From Candidatus Krumholzibacteriota bacterium (GTDB lineage: Bacteria; Krumholzibacteriota; Krumholzibacteriia; Krumholzibacteriales; Krumholzibacteriaceae): DNA of 64,000 nt. The notes beneath the pieces were generated by a model. The model made no database searches, had not been told where the DNA came from, and was given only the letters and a program-made list of their open reading frames with translations. The DNA lies in contig JAUWCL010000010.1 in assembly GCA_030609325.1 (NCBI GenBank), positions 1-64,000 of the forward strand. The letters run 5' to 3'. Below, piece by piece: positions 33,942 through 42,940 of this stretch (its first letter is position 1; every line of letters begins with the position of its first letter). The position numbers and the translations under genes were made by a program.

Positions 33942-35127
33942 CGGGAATCCCTGCCAGAAGCCCGTCCACCGCTTTCAATACGTCACCCGTCGTTATCGAA
34001 TCCACCTCACCGTCATCCGACCTTACAGCAACGACTGTGTCCGAAACAGGCTTCCATCTGTGCGGATCGGTGGGTCCGAAGACTTCCGCGCATCTTGCTC
34101 CCACCGCGCCGGCGATGTGGGCCACTCCCGTGTCGTTGCATACGGAGACTGCAGCATCCCTCATCAGCGCACCGAGAAAACCTGCCGTCGGGCAGGAGAT
34201 GACCTGAGGCGGCGTCCCGCAGGCCTCGAGGAACCTCGCAAAGAAGACGTCGTCGGCGGGACCGCGCACCGCGACCGAACGTATGCCGTACAGCTCGAAC
34301 AGCGCGCCGGAGATCTCTGCAAACCTCTCGGGCGGCCAGATGTTCTGCACCTTGCCCGCGCCGGGGTGGATCACCGCATAACGTCCGTCCCCGAAAGCGG
34401 CCGCGGTGAACTCCCTGCATCCCCTTTCCTCCCACTCGAAGGGAACGAGGACCGACGATAGATCAGTTTCTTTTATTCCGATGGTGCGGAGCGGGTAGAG
34501 ATTGTGCCTGCTCTCGTGCATCAGAGCGAGCTCCTCCTCGCCGGGGAGTTGCAGCTCGAGATGGTAGTATTTCGAGGTAAGGCCGGTGCCGAACGGCGAG
34601 CTCGAGGAACCGGCCCTCCATTTCGCGCCGCTCACTGCGCCGAGCAGCATGCTCGTGACCGAGAACGAGACGGTGTTGAGGACTATCAACACGTCGAACC
34701 GGCGCTTCCGCAATCCACGGATGAATCGCAGTAGCGCGAGGGGGGCCTTCCTGTTGCGCTCCTTCGACCAGGTGATCACCTCGTCGACGTAGGGGTTGTT
34801 CTGCATCACTCCCGAGTTGATCGAAGCGGCGAGCAGTGTGATGCGCGCATTCGGGAACCTCTTTCTTATACCCCTGAAGGCGGGGACGGCGAGCAGCATG
34901 TCGCCCATCTGGTTCTGCTGCCTGATAACGAGCAGGCTTTCGACCGTACTCGGTTCGGGAAGCGGGATCTTCTTTCCCTTCGTGCCGAGAAGAGGCGCGA
35001 GCGCCTCGGCGAGCACTATTTTTCCTCTTCTCTCGAACTTTTTTCTCAACGCCTGCCTTCTCCCGCGGGAAAATCTTCTACCAATCTGCAAAAAAACCGG
35101 AACATTAAAGACGGTGATTCGTACCAC
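33919..35127 (-). CDS. Glycosyltransferase family 9 (heptosyltransferase-like)
   Basis: The 402-residue protein has the GT9 layout: SLLVIRQQNQMGDMLLAVPA at the N-terminal Rossmann domain, ITLLAASINSGVMQNNPYVD, then YAVIHPGAGKVQNIWPPERF and the donor-site region VSVCNDTGVAHIAGAVGARC with VFGPTDPHRWKP. GT9 enzymes transfer ADP-heptose to LPS core, which points to an LPS-bearing outer membrane. Basic N-terminal extension of about 60 residues. Acceptor unknown. The gene is convergent with the kinase. Confidence 0.9.
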   Translation of the reverse strand: MVRITVFNVPVFLQIGRRFSRGRRQALRKKFERRGKIVLAEALAPLLGTKGKKIPLPEPSTVESLLVIRQQNQMGDMLLAVPAFRGIRKRFPNARITLLAASINSGVMQNNPYVDEVITWSKERNRKAPLALLRFIRGLRKRRFDVLIVLNTVSFSVTSMLLGAVSGAKWRAGSSSSPFGTGLTSKYYHLELQLPGEEELALMHESRHNLYPLRTIGIKETDLSSVLVPFEWEERGCREFTAAAFGDGRYAVIHPGAGKVQNIWPPERFAEISGALFELYGIRSVAVRGPADDVFFARFLEACGTPPQVISCPTAGFLGALMRDAAVSVCNDTGVAHIAGAVGARCAEVFGPTDPHRWKPVSDTVVAVRSDDGEVDSITTGDVLKAVDGLLAGIPVTGAGSC

Positions 35128-35180
35128 ATGATAGAGAGCGGATCAACTATCCCACCACCTTCAATCTCTCCTTACCTTTG

Positions 35181-35203
35181 GAGCGGCCCGCAACGGGCCG
35201 CTC
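35181..35203. other. Perfect 9-bp hairpin between rsgA and the GT9 gene
   Basis: GAGCGGCCC-GCAAC-GGGCCGCTC, followed on the plus strand by TTCTCATATAT. On the minus strand, where both flanking genes lie, no T-tract follows, so it may be a regulatory or attenuating hairpin rather than an intrinsic terminator. Confidence 0.5.
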
Positions 35204-35237
35204 TTCTCATATATGTCCGGGCCGGAACACCCGACAC

Positions 35238-36170
35238 TCACTCCAGGCTCTCCAGTATGCGCAGATAACTGTCGTAGCGCGCCTCTGAGATCGCCCCCTC
35301 CTCCACCGCTTCTTTCACGGCGCATTTCGGCTCGTGGCTATGGGTACACGTGTTGAACCTGCAACCGCCGAGGTAAGGCTCGAAATCGCGGAAATACTCG
35401 CCCAGTGTCTCTTTCTCCACCCCCCATATCCCGAACTCCCTGATGCCCGGCGAATCCCCCAGCCAGCCGCCAGACGAGAGCCTGTGCAGTTCGAAGTGCG
35501 TCGTCGTATGCCTCCCCTTGCCTGTGCTCGAGCTCACGTTCGAGATCCTCGCCTCGATCCCGGGCTCGATCCTCGAGAGCAGCGAGGTCTTGCCCGCTCC
35601 GGAAGGACCGGCAAGCATCGTGCTGCGGCCTTCCATCATCCCGGCGAGATCTCCGATACCCTCTCCGGTGACGACGCTCGTGCGGACTACCGCGTATTCC
35701 ATCTCCGGATAAGGGGCGAGGGTCGCCGCCAGCTTTGCTTCGTCCTCGAGGAGATCGATCTTGTTGACGACGATGACCGGTTCGATTCCGTCTCGCTCGG
35801 CGGCAGTCAGCATCCGGTCGATCAGTCTCACGTTGAGGACGGGATCCTTCACCGAATGTACGAGGAAGACGAAATCGAGGTTCGCCCCGAGTATCCTGTA
35901 TCCCTTCCGCCCACCCGTTTCGGACCTGGCGAACAGCGACCTGCGAGGCTTCACGGCTATTATCAGCCCCGAGGGACCACTCGAATCCCGCTGAGGCTCC
36001 CTTCGATACTCCACGACGTCTCCGACGACGGGAAGAACCTCGGAATCACCACGCCCGATCCGGAACCTCCCTCTCACGCTGCACCTGACTTCCTCATCGA
36101 AATCGTAAACGTAATGATCCGAGCCTTTTATCCTTATCAACAATCCTTCCGAGATTTCTTTTCCGCTCAT
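35238..36170 (-). CDS. rsgA: Small ribosomal subunit biogenesis GTPase RsgA
   Basis: Circularly permuted GTPase acting in late 30S maturation. The 310-residue product has an N-terminal OB domain (RCSVRGRFRIGRGDSEVLPV, GDVVEY), permuted G4 VVNKIDLL, G1 AGPSGAGKTSLLSRIEPG, G2/T loop TGKGRHTTTHFELHRL, G3 DSPGIREFG, and the C-terminal zinc knuckle YLGGCRFNTCTHSHEPKCAV. The start ATG at 36170 gives the usual N-terminus; an ATG 21 codons upstream is possible. It is divergent from the PtsN-like gene. Confidence 0.95.
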   Translation of the reverse strand: MSGKEISEGLLIRIKGSDHYVYDFDEEVRCSVRGRFRIGRGDSEVLPVVGDVVEYRREPQRDSSGPSGLIIAVKPRRSLFARSETGGRKGYRILGANLDFVFLVHSVKDPVLNVRLIDRMLTAAERDGIEPVIVVNKIDLLEDEAKLAATLAPYPEMEYAVVRTSVVTGEGIGDLAGMMEGRSTMLAGPSGAGKTSLLSRIEPGIEARISNVSSSTGKGRHTTTHFELHRLSSGGWLGDSPGIREFGIWGVEKETLGEYFRDFEPYLGGCRFNTCTHSHEPKCAVKEAVEEGAISEARYDSYLRILESLE

Positions 36171-36240
36171 ATCGAAGCGCTGATTCCGATAAAGTAATTC
36201 TCTGCCAATAAACAATTCTTGAAATGTTAGCAAAAACCTG

Positions 36241-36269
36241 TTGTTTAAAAAAGTTTAAATTGCTATACA
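36241..36269 (+). promoter_or_regulatory. Sigma-70-type promoter of the ptsN-like / zinc-ribbon genes
   Basis: TTGTTT (36241-36246) and TATACA (36264-36269) are exactly 17 bp apart in an A/T-rich stretch; the start codon at 36303 is about 27 bp beyond the expected transcription start. Confidence 0.7.
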
Positions 36270-36302
36270 GAGAATAAGTTGACTCTTAAAGCAAGAGAGG
36301 AT

Positions 36303-36770
36303 ATGGAATCTAAAAAACTCGCTTCACTGTTCCAGGAAGACCTCTGCATCTTTAGTCTGCGATCCCGGAAAAAGACCTCCGTCCTGCAGGAAATGGTCAG
36401 GCATCTCAAGGCATCCGGGAAGATCGCCGACGAACATTTCATCCTCGAGATGCTCAAAAATCGCGAAAGCCTCGGATCGACGGGCCTCGGCCTCGGCGTA
36501 GCCTTTCCACACGGTAGATCTATAGCGATACCGGATCTCACCGTGTTGTTCGCACGTTCTCCGTCGGGAATCGATTTCGAAGCTCTCGACAGCGAACCCA
36601 CGAAGGTCTTCTTCCTCATCCTCGCCCCTTCCGAAAAGGGCGCGGAGACCTATCTCGCCCTCCTCAGCAGGCTGACGGCCCTCGTCCAGCAGCCCGAGAC
36701 CCTCGAAAAACTTTACGAGGTAAAGAATTTCGAGTCCCTCCAGGCAGTTCTCGGGAGTGACAACGGATGA
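36303..36770 (+). CDS. PTS EIIA (PtsN/EIIA-Ntr-like) protein
   Basis: The 155-residue protein starts at the ATG behind GAGAGG. The fold and motifs of the fructose/nitrogen EIIA family are present: LASLFQEDLCIFSLRSRKK, VLQEMVRHLKASGKI, RESLGSTGLGLGVAFPHGRS with the phosphorylatable His70, and VFFLILAPSEKGAETYLALL. EIIA-Ntr is phosphorylated by NPr/EI-Ntr and regulates potassium uptake, sigma-54 functions and kinases in several bacteria. No PTS EI or HPr is seen here. Overlaps the next gene by 4 bp. Confidence 0.88.
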   Translation: MESKKLASLFQEDLCIFSLRSRKKTSVLQEMVRHLKASGKIADEHFILEMLKNRESLGSTGLGLGVAFPHGRSIAIPDLTVLFARSPSGIDFEALDSEPTKVFFLILAPSEKGAETYLALLSRLTALVQQPETLEKLYEVKNFESLQAVLGSDNG

Positions 36771-37111
36771 GAGAGGAATTCAGGCTCCTCGTCGCCCTCC
36801 AGGATCTCGACATCATGATCAAGGAAGTCGAGGAAAAGAAGACTTCCGATCAACTGAAGAACATGGGATTCCAGCTCGACGGGCTCGAGGAGCTCCAGAA
36901 GGCAAGGGCGACGCTCGCCGGGAAGATCCCCCCAGCTCTCAGAAACCGTTACGAGAAGCTCGCCGGGCGTTACAGGATGGCCATCATCCCCGTCACCGAC
37001 GACAAGTGCCTCGGCTGTTTCGTCAAACTCCCCACCTCGTTCTTCTCGTCGGCCTACAGCAGCGAGCTGATCACCTGCGAGAACTGCGGCCGGCTCCTCT
37101 TCATACCGTAA
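36767..37111 (+). CDS. C4-type zinc-ribbon protein, HP0958/CT398-like C-terminus
   Basis: The 114-residue protein has an N-terminal helical part (FRLLVALQDLDIMIKEVEEK) and a C-terminal zinc ribbon with C81-x2-C84 and C104-x2-C107 (KCLGCFVKLP, ITCENCGRLLFIP). This ribbon resembles the zf-RING_7 domain of HP0958 and CT398, proteins known to bind RpoN, but the long coiled coil of those proteins is mostly missing here. It is translationally coupled to the PtsN-like gene and lies 100 bp upstream of a sigma-54 activator, which supports a link to sigma-54 (inference). Confidence 0.75.
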   Translation: MREEFRLLVALQDLDIMIKEVEEKKTSDQLKNMGFQLDGLEELQKARATLAGKIPPALRNRYEKLAGRYRMAIIPVTDDKCLGCFVKLPTSFFSSAYSSELITCENCGRLLFIP

Positions 37112-37211
37112 ATCATACCATAAATCAATCCTTGTAATTCACACAGGATTGCAGTAAATTATTTTACCGGTTAAATTCCTTAACAACAGCCGTCTGCAAC
37201 AGTCGGTAGCA

Positions 37212-40200
37212 ATGAAAAACGACCTCGGATTCACCTCGCGCTATGCGATCAAGAAGGCGCTCGGCGCCTATCCCCCATGGCAGGGATTCGGTGTCACCGA
37301 TTCCCTCAGCGGAAAGGACTACCTCCTCTTCTCGCTGATCATCCCCGCCGAGACATCGATATCGACAGACGATCTGCTTATGAGGGATTATCTCTTCTCC
37401 GACTCGGCCGGCGACAGCATCAGCGCCCTCTCGATCCAGGAGAACGGAGGCGGTGTATTCTTCCTTCTTCCCTGGCAGGAGCTCGTACCCGTAACAAAGA
37501 TGCTTCCGTCCCTCAAGCCCGAAGAGAGTCTGGAGCTTACGCGCTCCCTGACCTCCACGTTTCTCGACTGCATATCGACTGGGCGGTTCTTTCACAACCT
37601 CTCGATCGAATCCGTCGTAATGCAGGGAAGCTCAGCCGGGATCCTCCCGACCGCCTATCTGGTCCCGGAAGCAGTGCTCGACAGGCTCGGCGTTTCGGGC
37701 GGGGCCGACAACGGCAAGAACCTCTTCGACGACCTCAACGCTTTCGGCGAATTGCTTGCTCTCTTCTGCAGGTATTTTCCCGTGGAACACTCCGCCGCAT
37801 GCGCGGAAACGGCCGAGAGGCTGCGGGCCATCGGGCCCGAGACCGGTGACAACCTCTTCTCCGTCATCGAGAAGCTCGGCGAGCTGTCGGGAAGGAAATC
37901 CGGAATTCCCGTCGTACTGGCCGGAAGAAAACCGCTGCTGAAGAACCATTCAGCGGCGATGAACCTCGTGAGACAGGCGGCGTTCAGATCGCGCGAGGAC
38001 GGAAAGCAGATGGTGATCGTCTCGGGTCGGGAGGGCGCGGGCAAGACATCCCTGCTCAAGGAGATGGCAAAAAAGCTGACCGGGGAATGGGGATTCACGG
38101 GCGACGGTATAGCCGGGGACCAGAGCGTCTTCAGTGATTTCCGGGACCGTGAGGAGAGTTCCGAGGCCGAGTTCACAATCCATGACGACCATCACCAGGA
38201 TCCGGTCCTCAGCGGCCTCATCGTCGAACGTCTCTCCCACAACCTGGAGAAGAGCAGGCTCGCCGTCATCGGTCTGAGCGACGACGCGCCGGCCTGGTTC
38301 TCCGACGCGGTCCGTTCGGAGGGCCGCGAAAAAGGCTTCCATATAACCGATATCGAGATACCCGACCCGGATTTCGCCCGGAAGAGCGGATCGGTCCTGA
38401 CGCTTCTCCCGAAAGACCGGCGGAGGGCGGTGAAGAAGATGTTCGGCCGCAGGGACAGCTTTGCCGTCATGGAGCTCAAGACGAGGCTGGCCGCTGAAAA
38501 CGCAGGCGCGGACAGGACGGCCGGCAACGTCATAGATTTTCTCGACGAGGAGGAAAGATCGGTCCTTTCATTCATCGCCGTTTTCCGGTTCGACGTTCCC
38601 CTCTCCATCCTAAAGGAAATCTTCTCCACCGAGGAGGGCCGCTTCTACAGGATCCTGCACCGCCTGGTCACACTGGACATCATCCGGAAGAGGGCAGGCA
38701 GATCGTGCTTCGCCGACGGCGGCCTCTGCACGCTCTTCAGCATCAGCGGCAAGAGTATCGCTTCCATGATCGAGAAATCAATCGATCCCGAACGGCTGGT
38801 GCAGCTTCACAGAAACATCGCCCAGATACTCAAGGAGGCGCAGGAAGCGCCCGCCGCGTATATATTCTACCACCTCGTGCGGTCGGGCGACATGCAGGAA
38901 GCCGCATTCAAGGGACTGAGGGTCTTCCAGCTGCTCCTCACCCGGAAGCGCCTCAACGCGATAAACTCATTTAACGACGGATACATGAGCCTCGGTCTCG
39001 ACCGTCACCTCCCGTTAGAGATGAGACTTAACCTGCTCCTCGAACTGGGGAACTACTACGCGAACATCGGCAGGATCGAGAAGGCCGAGGAGTTCTTCAG
39101 GAATTGCCGCGAGGAGACGAGCACGAGCGACAGGTGGCAAAACCACAGGGAGCTCGCAGTCGAGGCGATCAGGAAGGAATGCGAGATACTCGAGAAGCGC
39201 GGCGAGTTCATAGTCGCCGAGGAGCTGCTCAAGAAGGCTCTCGAGACGCACGGCGAGCACATAATGGCTCAGGAGAGAGCGAAGATCTACAACGATCTCG
39301 CCTGGGTATACTACCGCCTCGGCAAGTTCGACAAGTCGTGGGAAAACTGCCTCCTCGTCCACAAGCTGCTCGATAATAAGCAGCACCCGATGGAGCTGGC
39401 CCAGTCGTACAACCTCATGGGCGCGATCAACTGGAACAGGAGCAAGTACGACGAGGCCCTTCTCTGCCACAAGAAATGTCTCGCGCTGCGCGAGGACTGC
39501 AATGACGAGCTCGGGGTCGCGGCGAGCTTCAACAACCTCGGCCTCGTCTACCGCTCGATGGGAAGGATCAAGGAGGCGCTCGAGAGTTTCACGAAGAGCA
39601 TGCGCATCAAGCAGCGCAACAACAACCGCCCCGGGCTCGCGGCGGTCCATCTCAACATAGCCCTCGCCTGCCTCGACACCGAGGAACTCGAGAAGGCCGA
39701 GTCGAACTGCACGACGGCTGTCAAACTGGCCGAGGACCTGGGCAATCAGCAGCTGCTCGCCGAGATCTACGGGACCCTCGGCGAGATCCGCCTCAGGAAG
39801 GGCGATCATACCGAGGCGCGGAACCATTATTTCAGGGCGCTTCACATATGCCAGAAGACACGCTCGCTGCGTGAGAAAGCCGTTGTGTTGAGGAGGCTCG
39901 GCGAGCTCGGTCTCGTCGAGGGAAAGATCGACGAGACGAAGGATCTCCTGGGAGAGGCTAGAGAGCTCAACAAGCAGATCGGATCGCGCCTCGAGACGGC
40001 GCTGCTCGACCTGCTCGAGGGAAGGGTGCAGTTGTCCGAGGGCAAGCGCGAGCACGGGCGGCGCATCCTCGAGGAGACGAGTTTCGAGCTGTCGCTGCTC
40101 GGCAGGAAGGGAACGGCCGCCTCCGTCGCATCGGAGATCGGCGAGCTATACCTCGAGGAGGGGAACGAACCTCTCGCACGCGAGTACCTTCTCAGGGCGA

Positions 40201-41846
40201 TCTCCCTCTTCGGCGAATCGGAGAAACTCCCCAGCGGGGTCTCCCATCTCCAGAAACATCTCGAGCAGAGAACTACCCTCGACCTCGAAAAGATCCACTC
40301 CGATTCGGCAAGGTTCAGGGCGCTCTGCCGCCTCATCTCCCTGATACGAACCATCCACGATCCCGACAGGCTGCACGAGACGATCACCGAAATGGCGATG
40401 AAAGTGACAAGCATGGAGCGGGCGGCGCTCATCCTCCAGAGCGACGGCCAGGACACGTACAGGATCCTCGCGTCGATCGGCGACTTCGACTCGGAGTCGA
40501 TACTTACCGATCAGAACATCATAGCGATACTGAACATCTCCAGGCAGCTCGGCTACCCGCTCGACATTTCGAGGACGAGGATCCCGTCCGGCAAGGTCCA
40601 GGAGGATTTCCTTGCCGATCATCCGGGGATCATCTGCACACCCCTCTGGATCCACGAGGAAGTGACGGGTTATCTCTACCTCGACGCAAGCCGTGAAGGG
40701 GCCGGGACAACCGACGAGGACCATACCTTCCTCGTCGCGTTCAGCCAGCAGGTCTCCCTGGGCCTGGAGAAGATGCTCCTTTCCGACCGGCTCAGACAGA
40801 AGGAAAAACCGTCCGGAGAGAAGGTATCGGTGATCGACGGCCCGAGCAACAGGGTCACGTTCCAGGATATCATCGGGAAGTCGGCGGCAATAAGAAAGAT
40901 CTACGACCTCATAGACGGCATCAAGAACATAGACACGACGGTCCTGCTCACCGGCCCGAACGGGTCAGGAAAGGACCTCGTCGCGAAGACGATCCACTAC
41001 ACCGGCCCGAGGAAAGACAAGCCATTCCACACACTGAACTGCCCGGCGCTCCCCGACCAGCTGATCGAGAGCGAGCTGTTCGGCCACGAGAAGGGCTCCT
41101 TCACCGGCGCGTACAAGCAGAACGTCGGCCATTTCGAGTCGGCCAGCGACGGCACTATCTTCCTCAACGAGATCGGCGACCTCCCGCTGAAGCTGCAGCC
41201 GAAGCTCCTGCGGGTACTCGAGGACATGAGATTCTTCCGTGTCGGCGGGACGAGGGAGATCAAGACGAACGCGAGGGTCATCTGCGCAACGAACAAGGAC
41301 CTGATGAAGCTCGTCAAGGAAGGCAGGTTCCGCGAGGACCTCTATTACAGGATCAACATATTCCCGATCAGGGTACCGGGGCTGGTCGAGCGCAGGGATG
41401 ACATCAAGCTCCTCTGCAACCATTTCTTGACCATGTACTGCCGCCTGTACAATACTGCCACGAAGCGCATCTCGCCCGAGGCGATGGTCTGCCTGACCGA
41501 GTACGACTGGCCGGGCAACGTCAGGGAGCTGGAAAACACGATCAACCGGCTCATGATCATCTCGAAGAAGGACACGATCCTTCCCGAGGACCTGCCGGTC
41601 AATATCGTCAGGCACAGGGAGAACGTCGAGACCAGGTCGCTCAGCACTCTCGAGGAAATGATCGAATCGATCCTCGAAATGGTCGAGTTCTCCGATAGCG
41701 ACCCGATACTGCCGAGGGTGAAGCGGACGCTGATAAGCAAGGTAGTGGAAAAAACAGGAGACAAGACGAAGGCCGCGCAGATACTCGGTATCTCGAAGCC
41801 TACTCTCTACAGCCACCTCAGGAGCCATGAGCGGAAACGCCGCTAA
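37212..41846 (+). CDS. Sigma-54 activator with kinase-like, NTPase, TPR and GAF domains (1544 aa)
   Basis: Residues 1-235 resemble a protein kinase but lack HRD and DFG (FFHNLSIESVVMQG stands where the catalytic loop would be). An NTPase follows with Walker A SGREGAGKTSLL (about 270), then TPRs (about 590-1010), a GAF domain (about 1040-1190), and an AAA+ sigma-54 activator domain (from about 1219): Walker A TGPNGSGKD, loop G1295-SFTGA (the usual motif is GAFTGA), Walker B FLNEIGD, and R-finger region. The C-terminus is a Fis-type helix-turn-helix (TKAAQILGISKPTLYSHLRS). The layout recalls PknK/MalT-like regulators. It very likely drives the sigma-54 promoters in this window, though this is not proven by sequence. 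Confidence 0.92.
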   Translation: MKNDLGFTSRYAIKKALGAYPPWQGFGVTDSLSGKDYLLFSLIIPAETSISTDDLLMRDYLFSDSAGDSISALSIQENGGGVFFLLPWQELVPVTKMLPSLKPEESLELTRSLTSTFLDCISTGRFFHNLSIESVVMQGSSAGILPTAYLVPEAVLDRLGVSGGADNGKNLFDDLNAFGELLALFCRYFPVEHSAACAETAERLRAIGPETGDNLFSVIEKLGELSGRKSGIPVVLAGRKPLLKNHSAAMNLVRQAAFRSREDGKQMVIVSGREGAGKTSLLKEMAKKLTGEWGFTGDGIAGDQSVFSDFRDREESSEAEFTIHDDHHQDPVLSGLIVERLSHNLEKSRLAVIGLSDDAPAWFSDAVRSEGREKGFHITDIEIPDPDFARKSGSVLTLLPKDRRRAVKKMFGRRDSFAVMELKTRLAAENAGADRTAGNVIDFLDEEERSVLSFIAVFRFDVPLSILKEIFSTEEGRFYRILHRLVTLDIIRKRAGRSCFADGGLCTLFSISGKSIASMIEKSIDPERLVQLHRNIAQILKEAQEAPAAYIFYHLVRSGDMQEAAFKGLRVFQLLLTRKRLNAINSFNDGYMSLGLDRHLPLEMRLNLLLELGNYYANIGRIEKAEEFFRNCREETSTSDRWQNHRELAVEAIRKECEILEKRGEFIVAEELLKKALETHGEHIMAQERAKIYNDLAWVYYRLGKFDKSWENCLLVHKLLDNKQHPMELAQSYNLMGAINWNRSKYDEALLCHKKCLALREDCNDELGVAASFNNLGLVYRSMGRIKEALESFTKSMRIKQRNNNRPGLAAVHLNIALACLDTEELEKAESNCTTAVKLAEDLGNQQLLAEIYGTLGEIRLRKGDHTEARNHYFRALHICQKTRSLREKAVVLRRLGELGLVEGKIDETKDLLGEARELNKQIGSRLETALLDLLEGRVQLSEGKREHGRRILEETSFELSLLGRKGTAASVASEIGELYLEEGNEPLAREYLLRAISLFGESEKLPSGVSHLQKHLEQRTTLDLEKIHSDSARFRALCRLISLIRTIHDPDRLHETITEMAMKVTSMERAALILQSDGQDTYRILASIGDFDSESILTDQNIIAILNISRQLGYPLDISRTRIPSGKVQEDFLADHPGIICTPLWIHEEVTGYLYLDASREGAGTTDEDHTFLVAFSQQVSLGLEKMLLSDRLRQKEKPSGEKVSVIDGPSNRVTFQDIIGKSAAIRKIYDLIDGIKNIDTTVLLTGPNGSGKDLVAKTIHYTGPRKDKPFHTLNCPALPDQLIESELFGHEKGSFTGAYKQNVGHFESASDGTIFLNEIGDLPLKLQPKLLRVLEDMRFFRVGGTREIKTNARVICATNKDLMKLVKEGRFREDLYYRINIFPIRVPGLVERRDDIKLLCNHFLTMYCRLYNTATKRISPEAMVCLTEYDWPGNVRELENTINRLMIISKKDTILPEDLPVNIVRHRENVETRSLSTLEEMIESILEMVEFSDSDPILPRVKRTLISKVVEKTGDKTKAAQILGISKPTLYSHLRSHERKRR

Positions 41847-42861
41847 ACAGCTGTCCCCCTTCATCAGGATCATGATCGCGATCTTCCTCCTTCTGCTCGC
41901 GGTCTGGATCGTGCTGAAGATCTATATAGCCCGCACGGAACCTTCCGAGCCGCCTGTCGACGGGACGAAGGTGAGCGTCTTCGTCACCGCCGGGCTCAAG
42001 GGGTACCGCGAACCCTGCGGCTGAAAGAAGGACACCTTTTCCGGGATGGCCAGGTGGGCTTCCCTGATAAACAAGCGAAGGACGCAGCATCCGGCGATAC
42101 TCCTCGACGCGGGCGGCTTCTGCAATCCCGCACAGGGGAGCAAGGCCGCATTCAACCTGGATTACTTCTTCGAGGGGATGCGTATGATCGGGTACGCCGC
42201 CGCCGGCATCGGGGCCGACGAGATCCGGTTCGGGCGCAAGCGTCTCCTCGAGAGAGTCGACCGTGCGGGATTCGAACTTCTTTCGGCCAACATATACGAC
42301 AAACGCGGCGGGGCGATGCTCGGCACGAAATACACGGTGATAAAGGCCGGCGGGAAAAAGACCCTGATCGGCACGAAGGGCGGTGTGAAGATAGGCGTCT
42401 TCTCCGTCGCCCTTCCGCTCTTCATACACGAGATAGACCCGAATATCCCGTTGTACTACGACGTCCTCGATCCGAGGATCGCCGCACTCGAGGCAGTATC
42501 GGTCCTGAAGGGAAAAGGCTGCGACCTGATCGTGGCTCTGAGCTACCAGGGCTGGTCGAAGAGCCTCGCCCTCGCTGAAAGCATTGACGGAATCGACATA
42601 GTGATCAACGGGCGGCGCGAGCACAACCAGCCCACAGGGGAAAAAGTCGGGCGCACAACGGTCGTCGACACGGGGATCAGGAGGATATCGCTCACCGAGG
42701 TGTTCGTGGAGTGGACAGGCGGCAGCCCCCGGGTCAGGGTACGCGAGTCGGGGCCCGAGGCGAAAAGAATGAAGGGCAGAGATGATCTTGTCGAGCTCGA
42801 GAAGAAATACGAGCTCGAGCTCAAAGCCCGCGGCATCAAGGATGCCCGGGAGGGCAGCTGA
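41827..42861 (+). CDS. Predicted selenoprotein: membrane-anchored 5'-nucleotidase-like protein, UGA = Sec66
   Basis: A 65-codon frame ends in TGA at 42022 and the same frame continues for another 279 codons with full similarity to 5'-nucleotidase/UshA-like proteins. The junction reads TAGLKGYREPCG-U-KKDTFSGMARW, where related proteins have the conserved PCGC; the UGA thus replaces the second Cys. A SECIS-like hairpin follows directly. The protein has an N-terminal transmembrane helix (IMIAIFLLLLAVWIVL) and an extracytoplasmic domain with LLDAGGFCNP, GADEIRFGRK, LIVALSYQGWSK and GIDIVINGRREHNQ. The usual metal ligands (DxH, GNH, GHxH) are mostly replaced, so hydrolase activity is doubtful; a redox role of Cys64/Sec66 is possible. 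The first 20 bp overlap the activator gene. Confidence 0.75.
42022..42062 (+). promoter_or_regulatory. UGA(Sec) codon and candidate bacterial SECIS hairpin
   Basis: After the UGA: GAAG (42027-30) pairs CTTC (42059-62), CACCT (42033-37) pairs AGGTG (42052-56), CC (42041-42) pairs GG (42048-49), leaving a GGGAT apical loop. The loop starts 18 nt after the UGA and has G at its first positions, inside the known limits for bSECIS elements (16-37 nt). Confidence 0.65.
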
Positions 42862-42940
42862 CCGCGGAATCGGCAGGCATCGGCCCGATTTCATGAAACG
42901 AGCTCCATACGATGAGCTCCACAGAGAGAGGTGTCACGTA

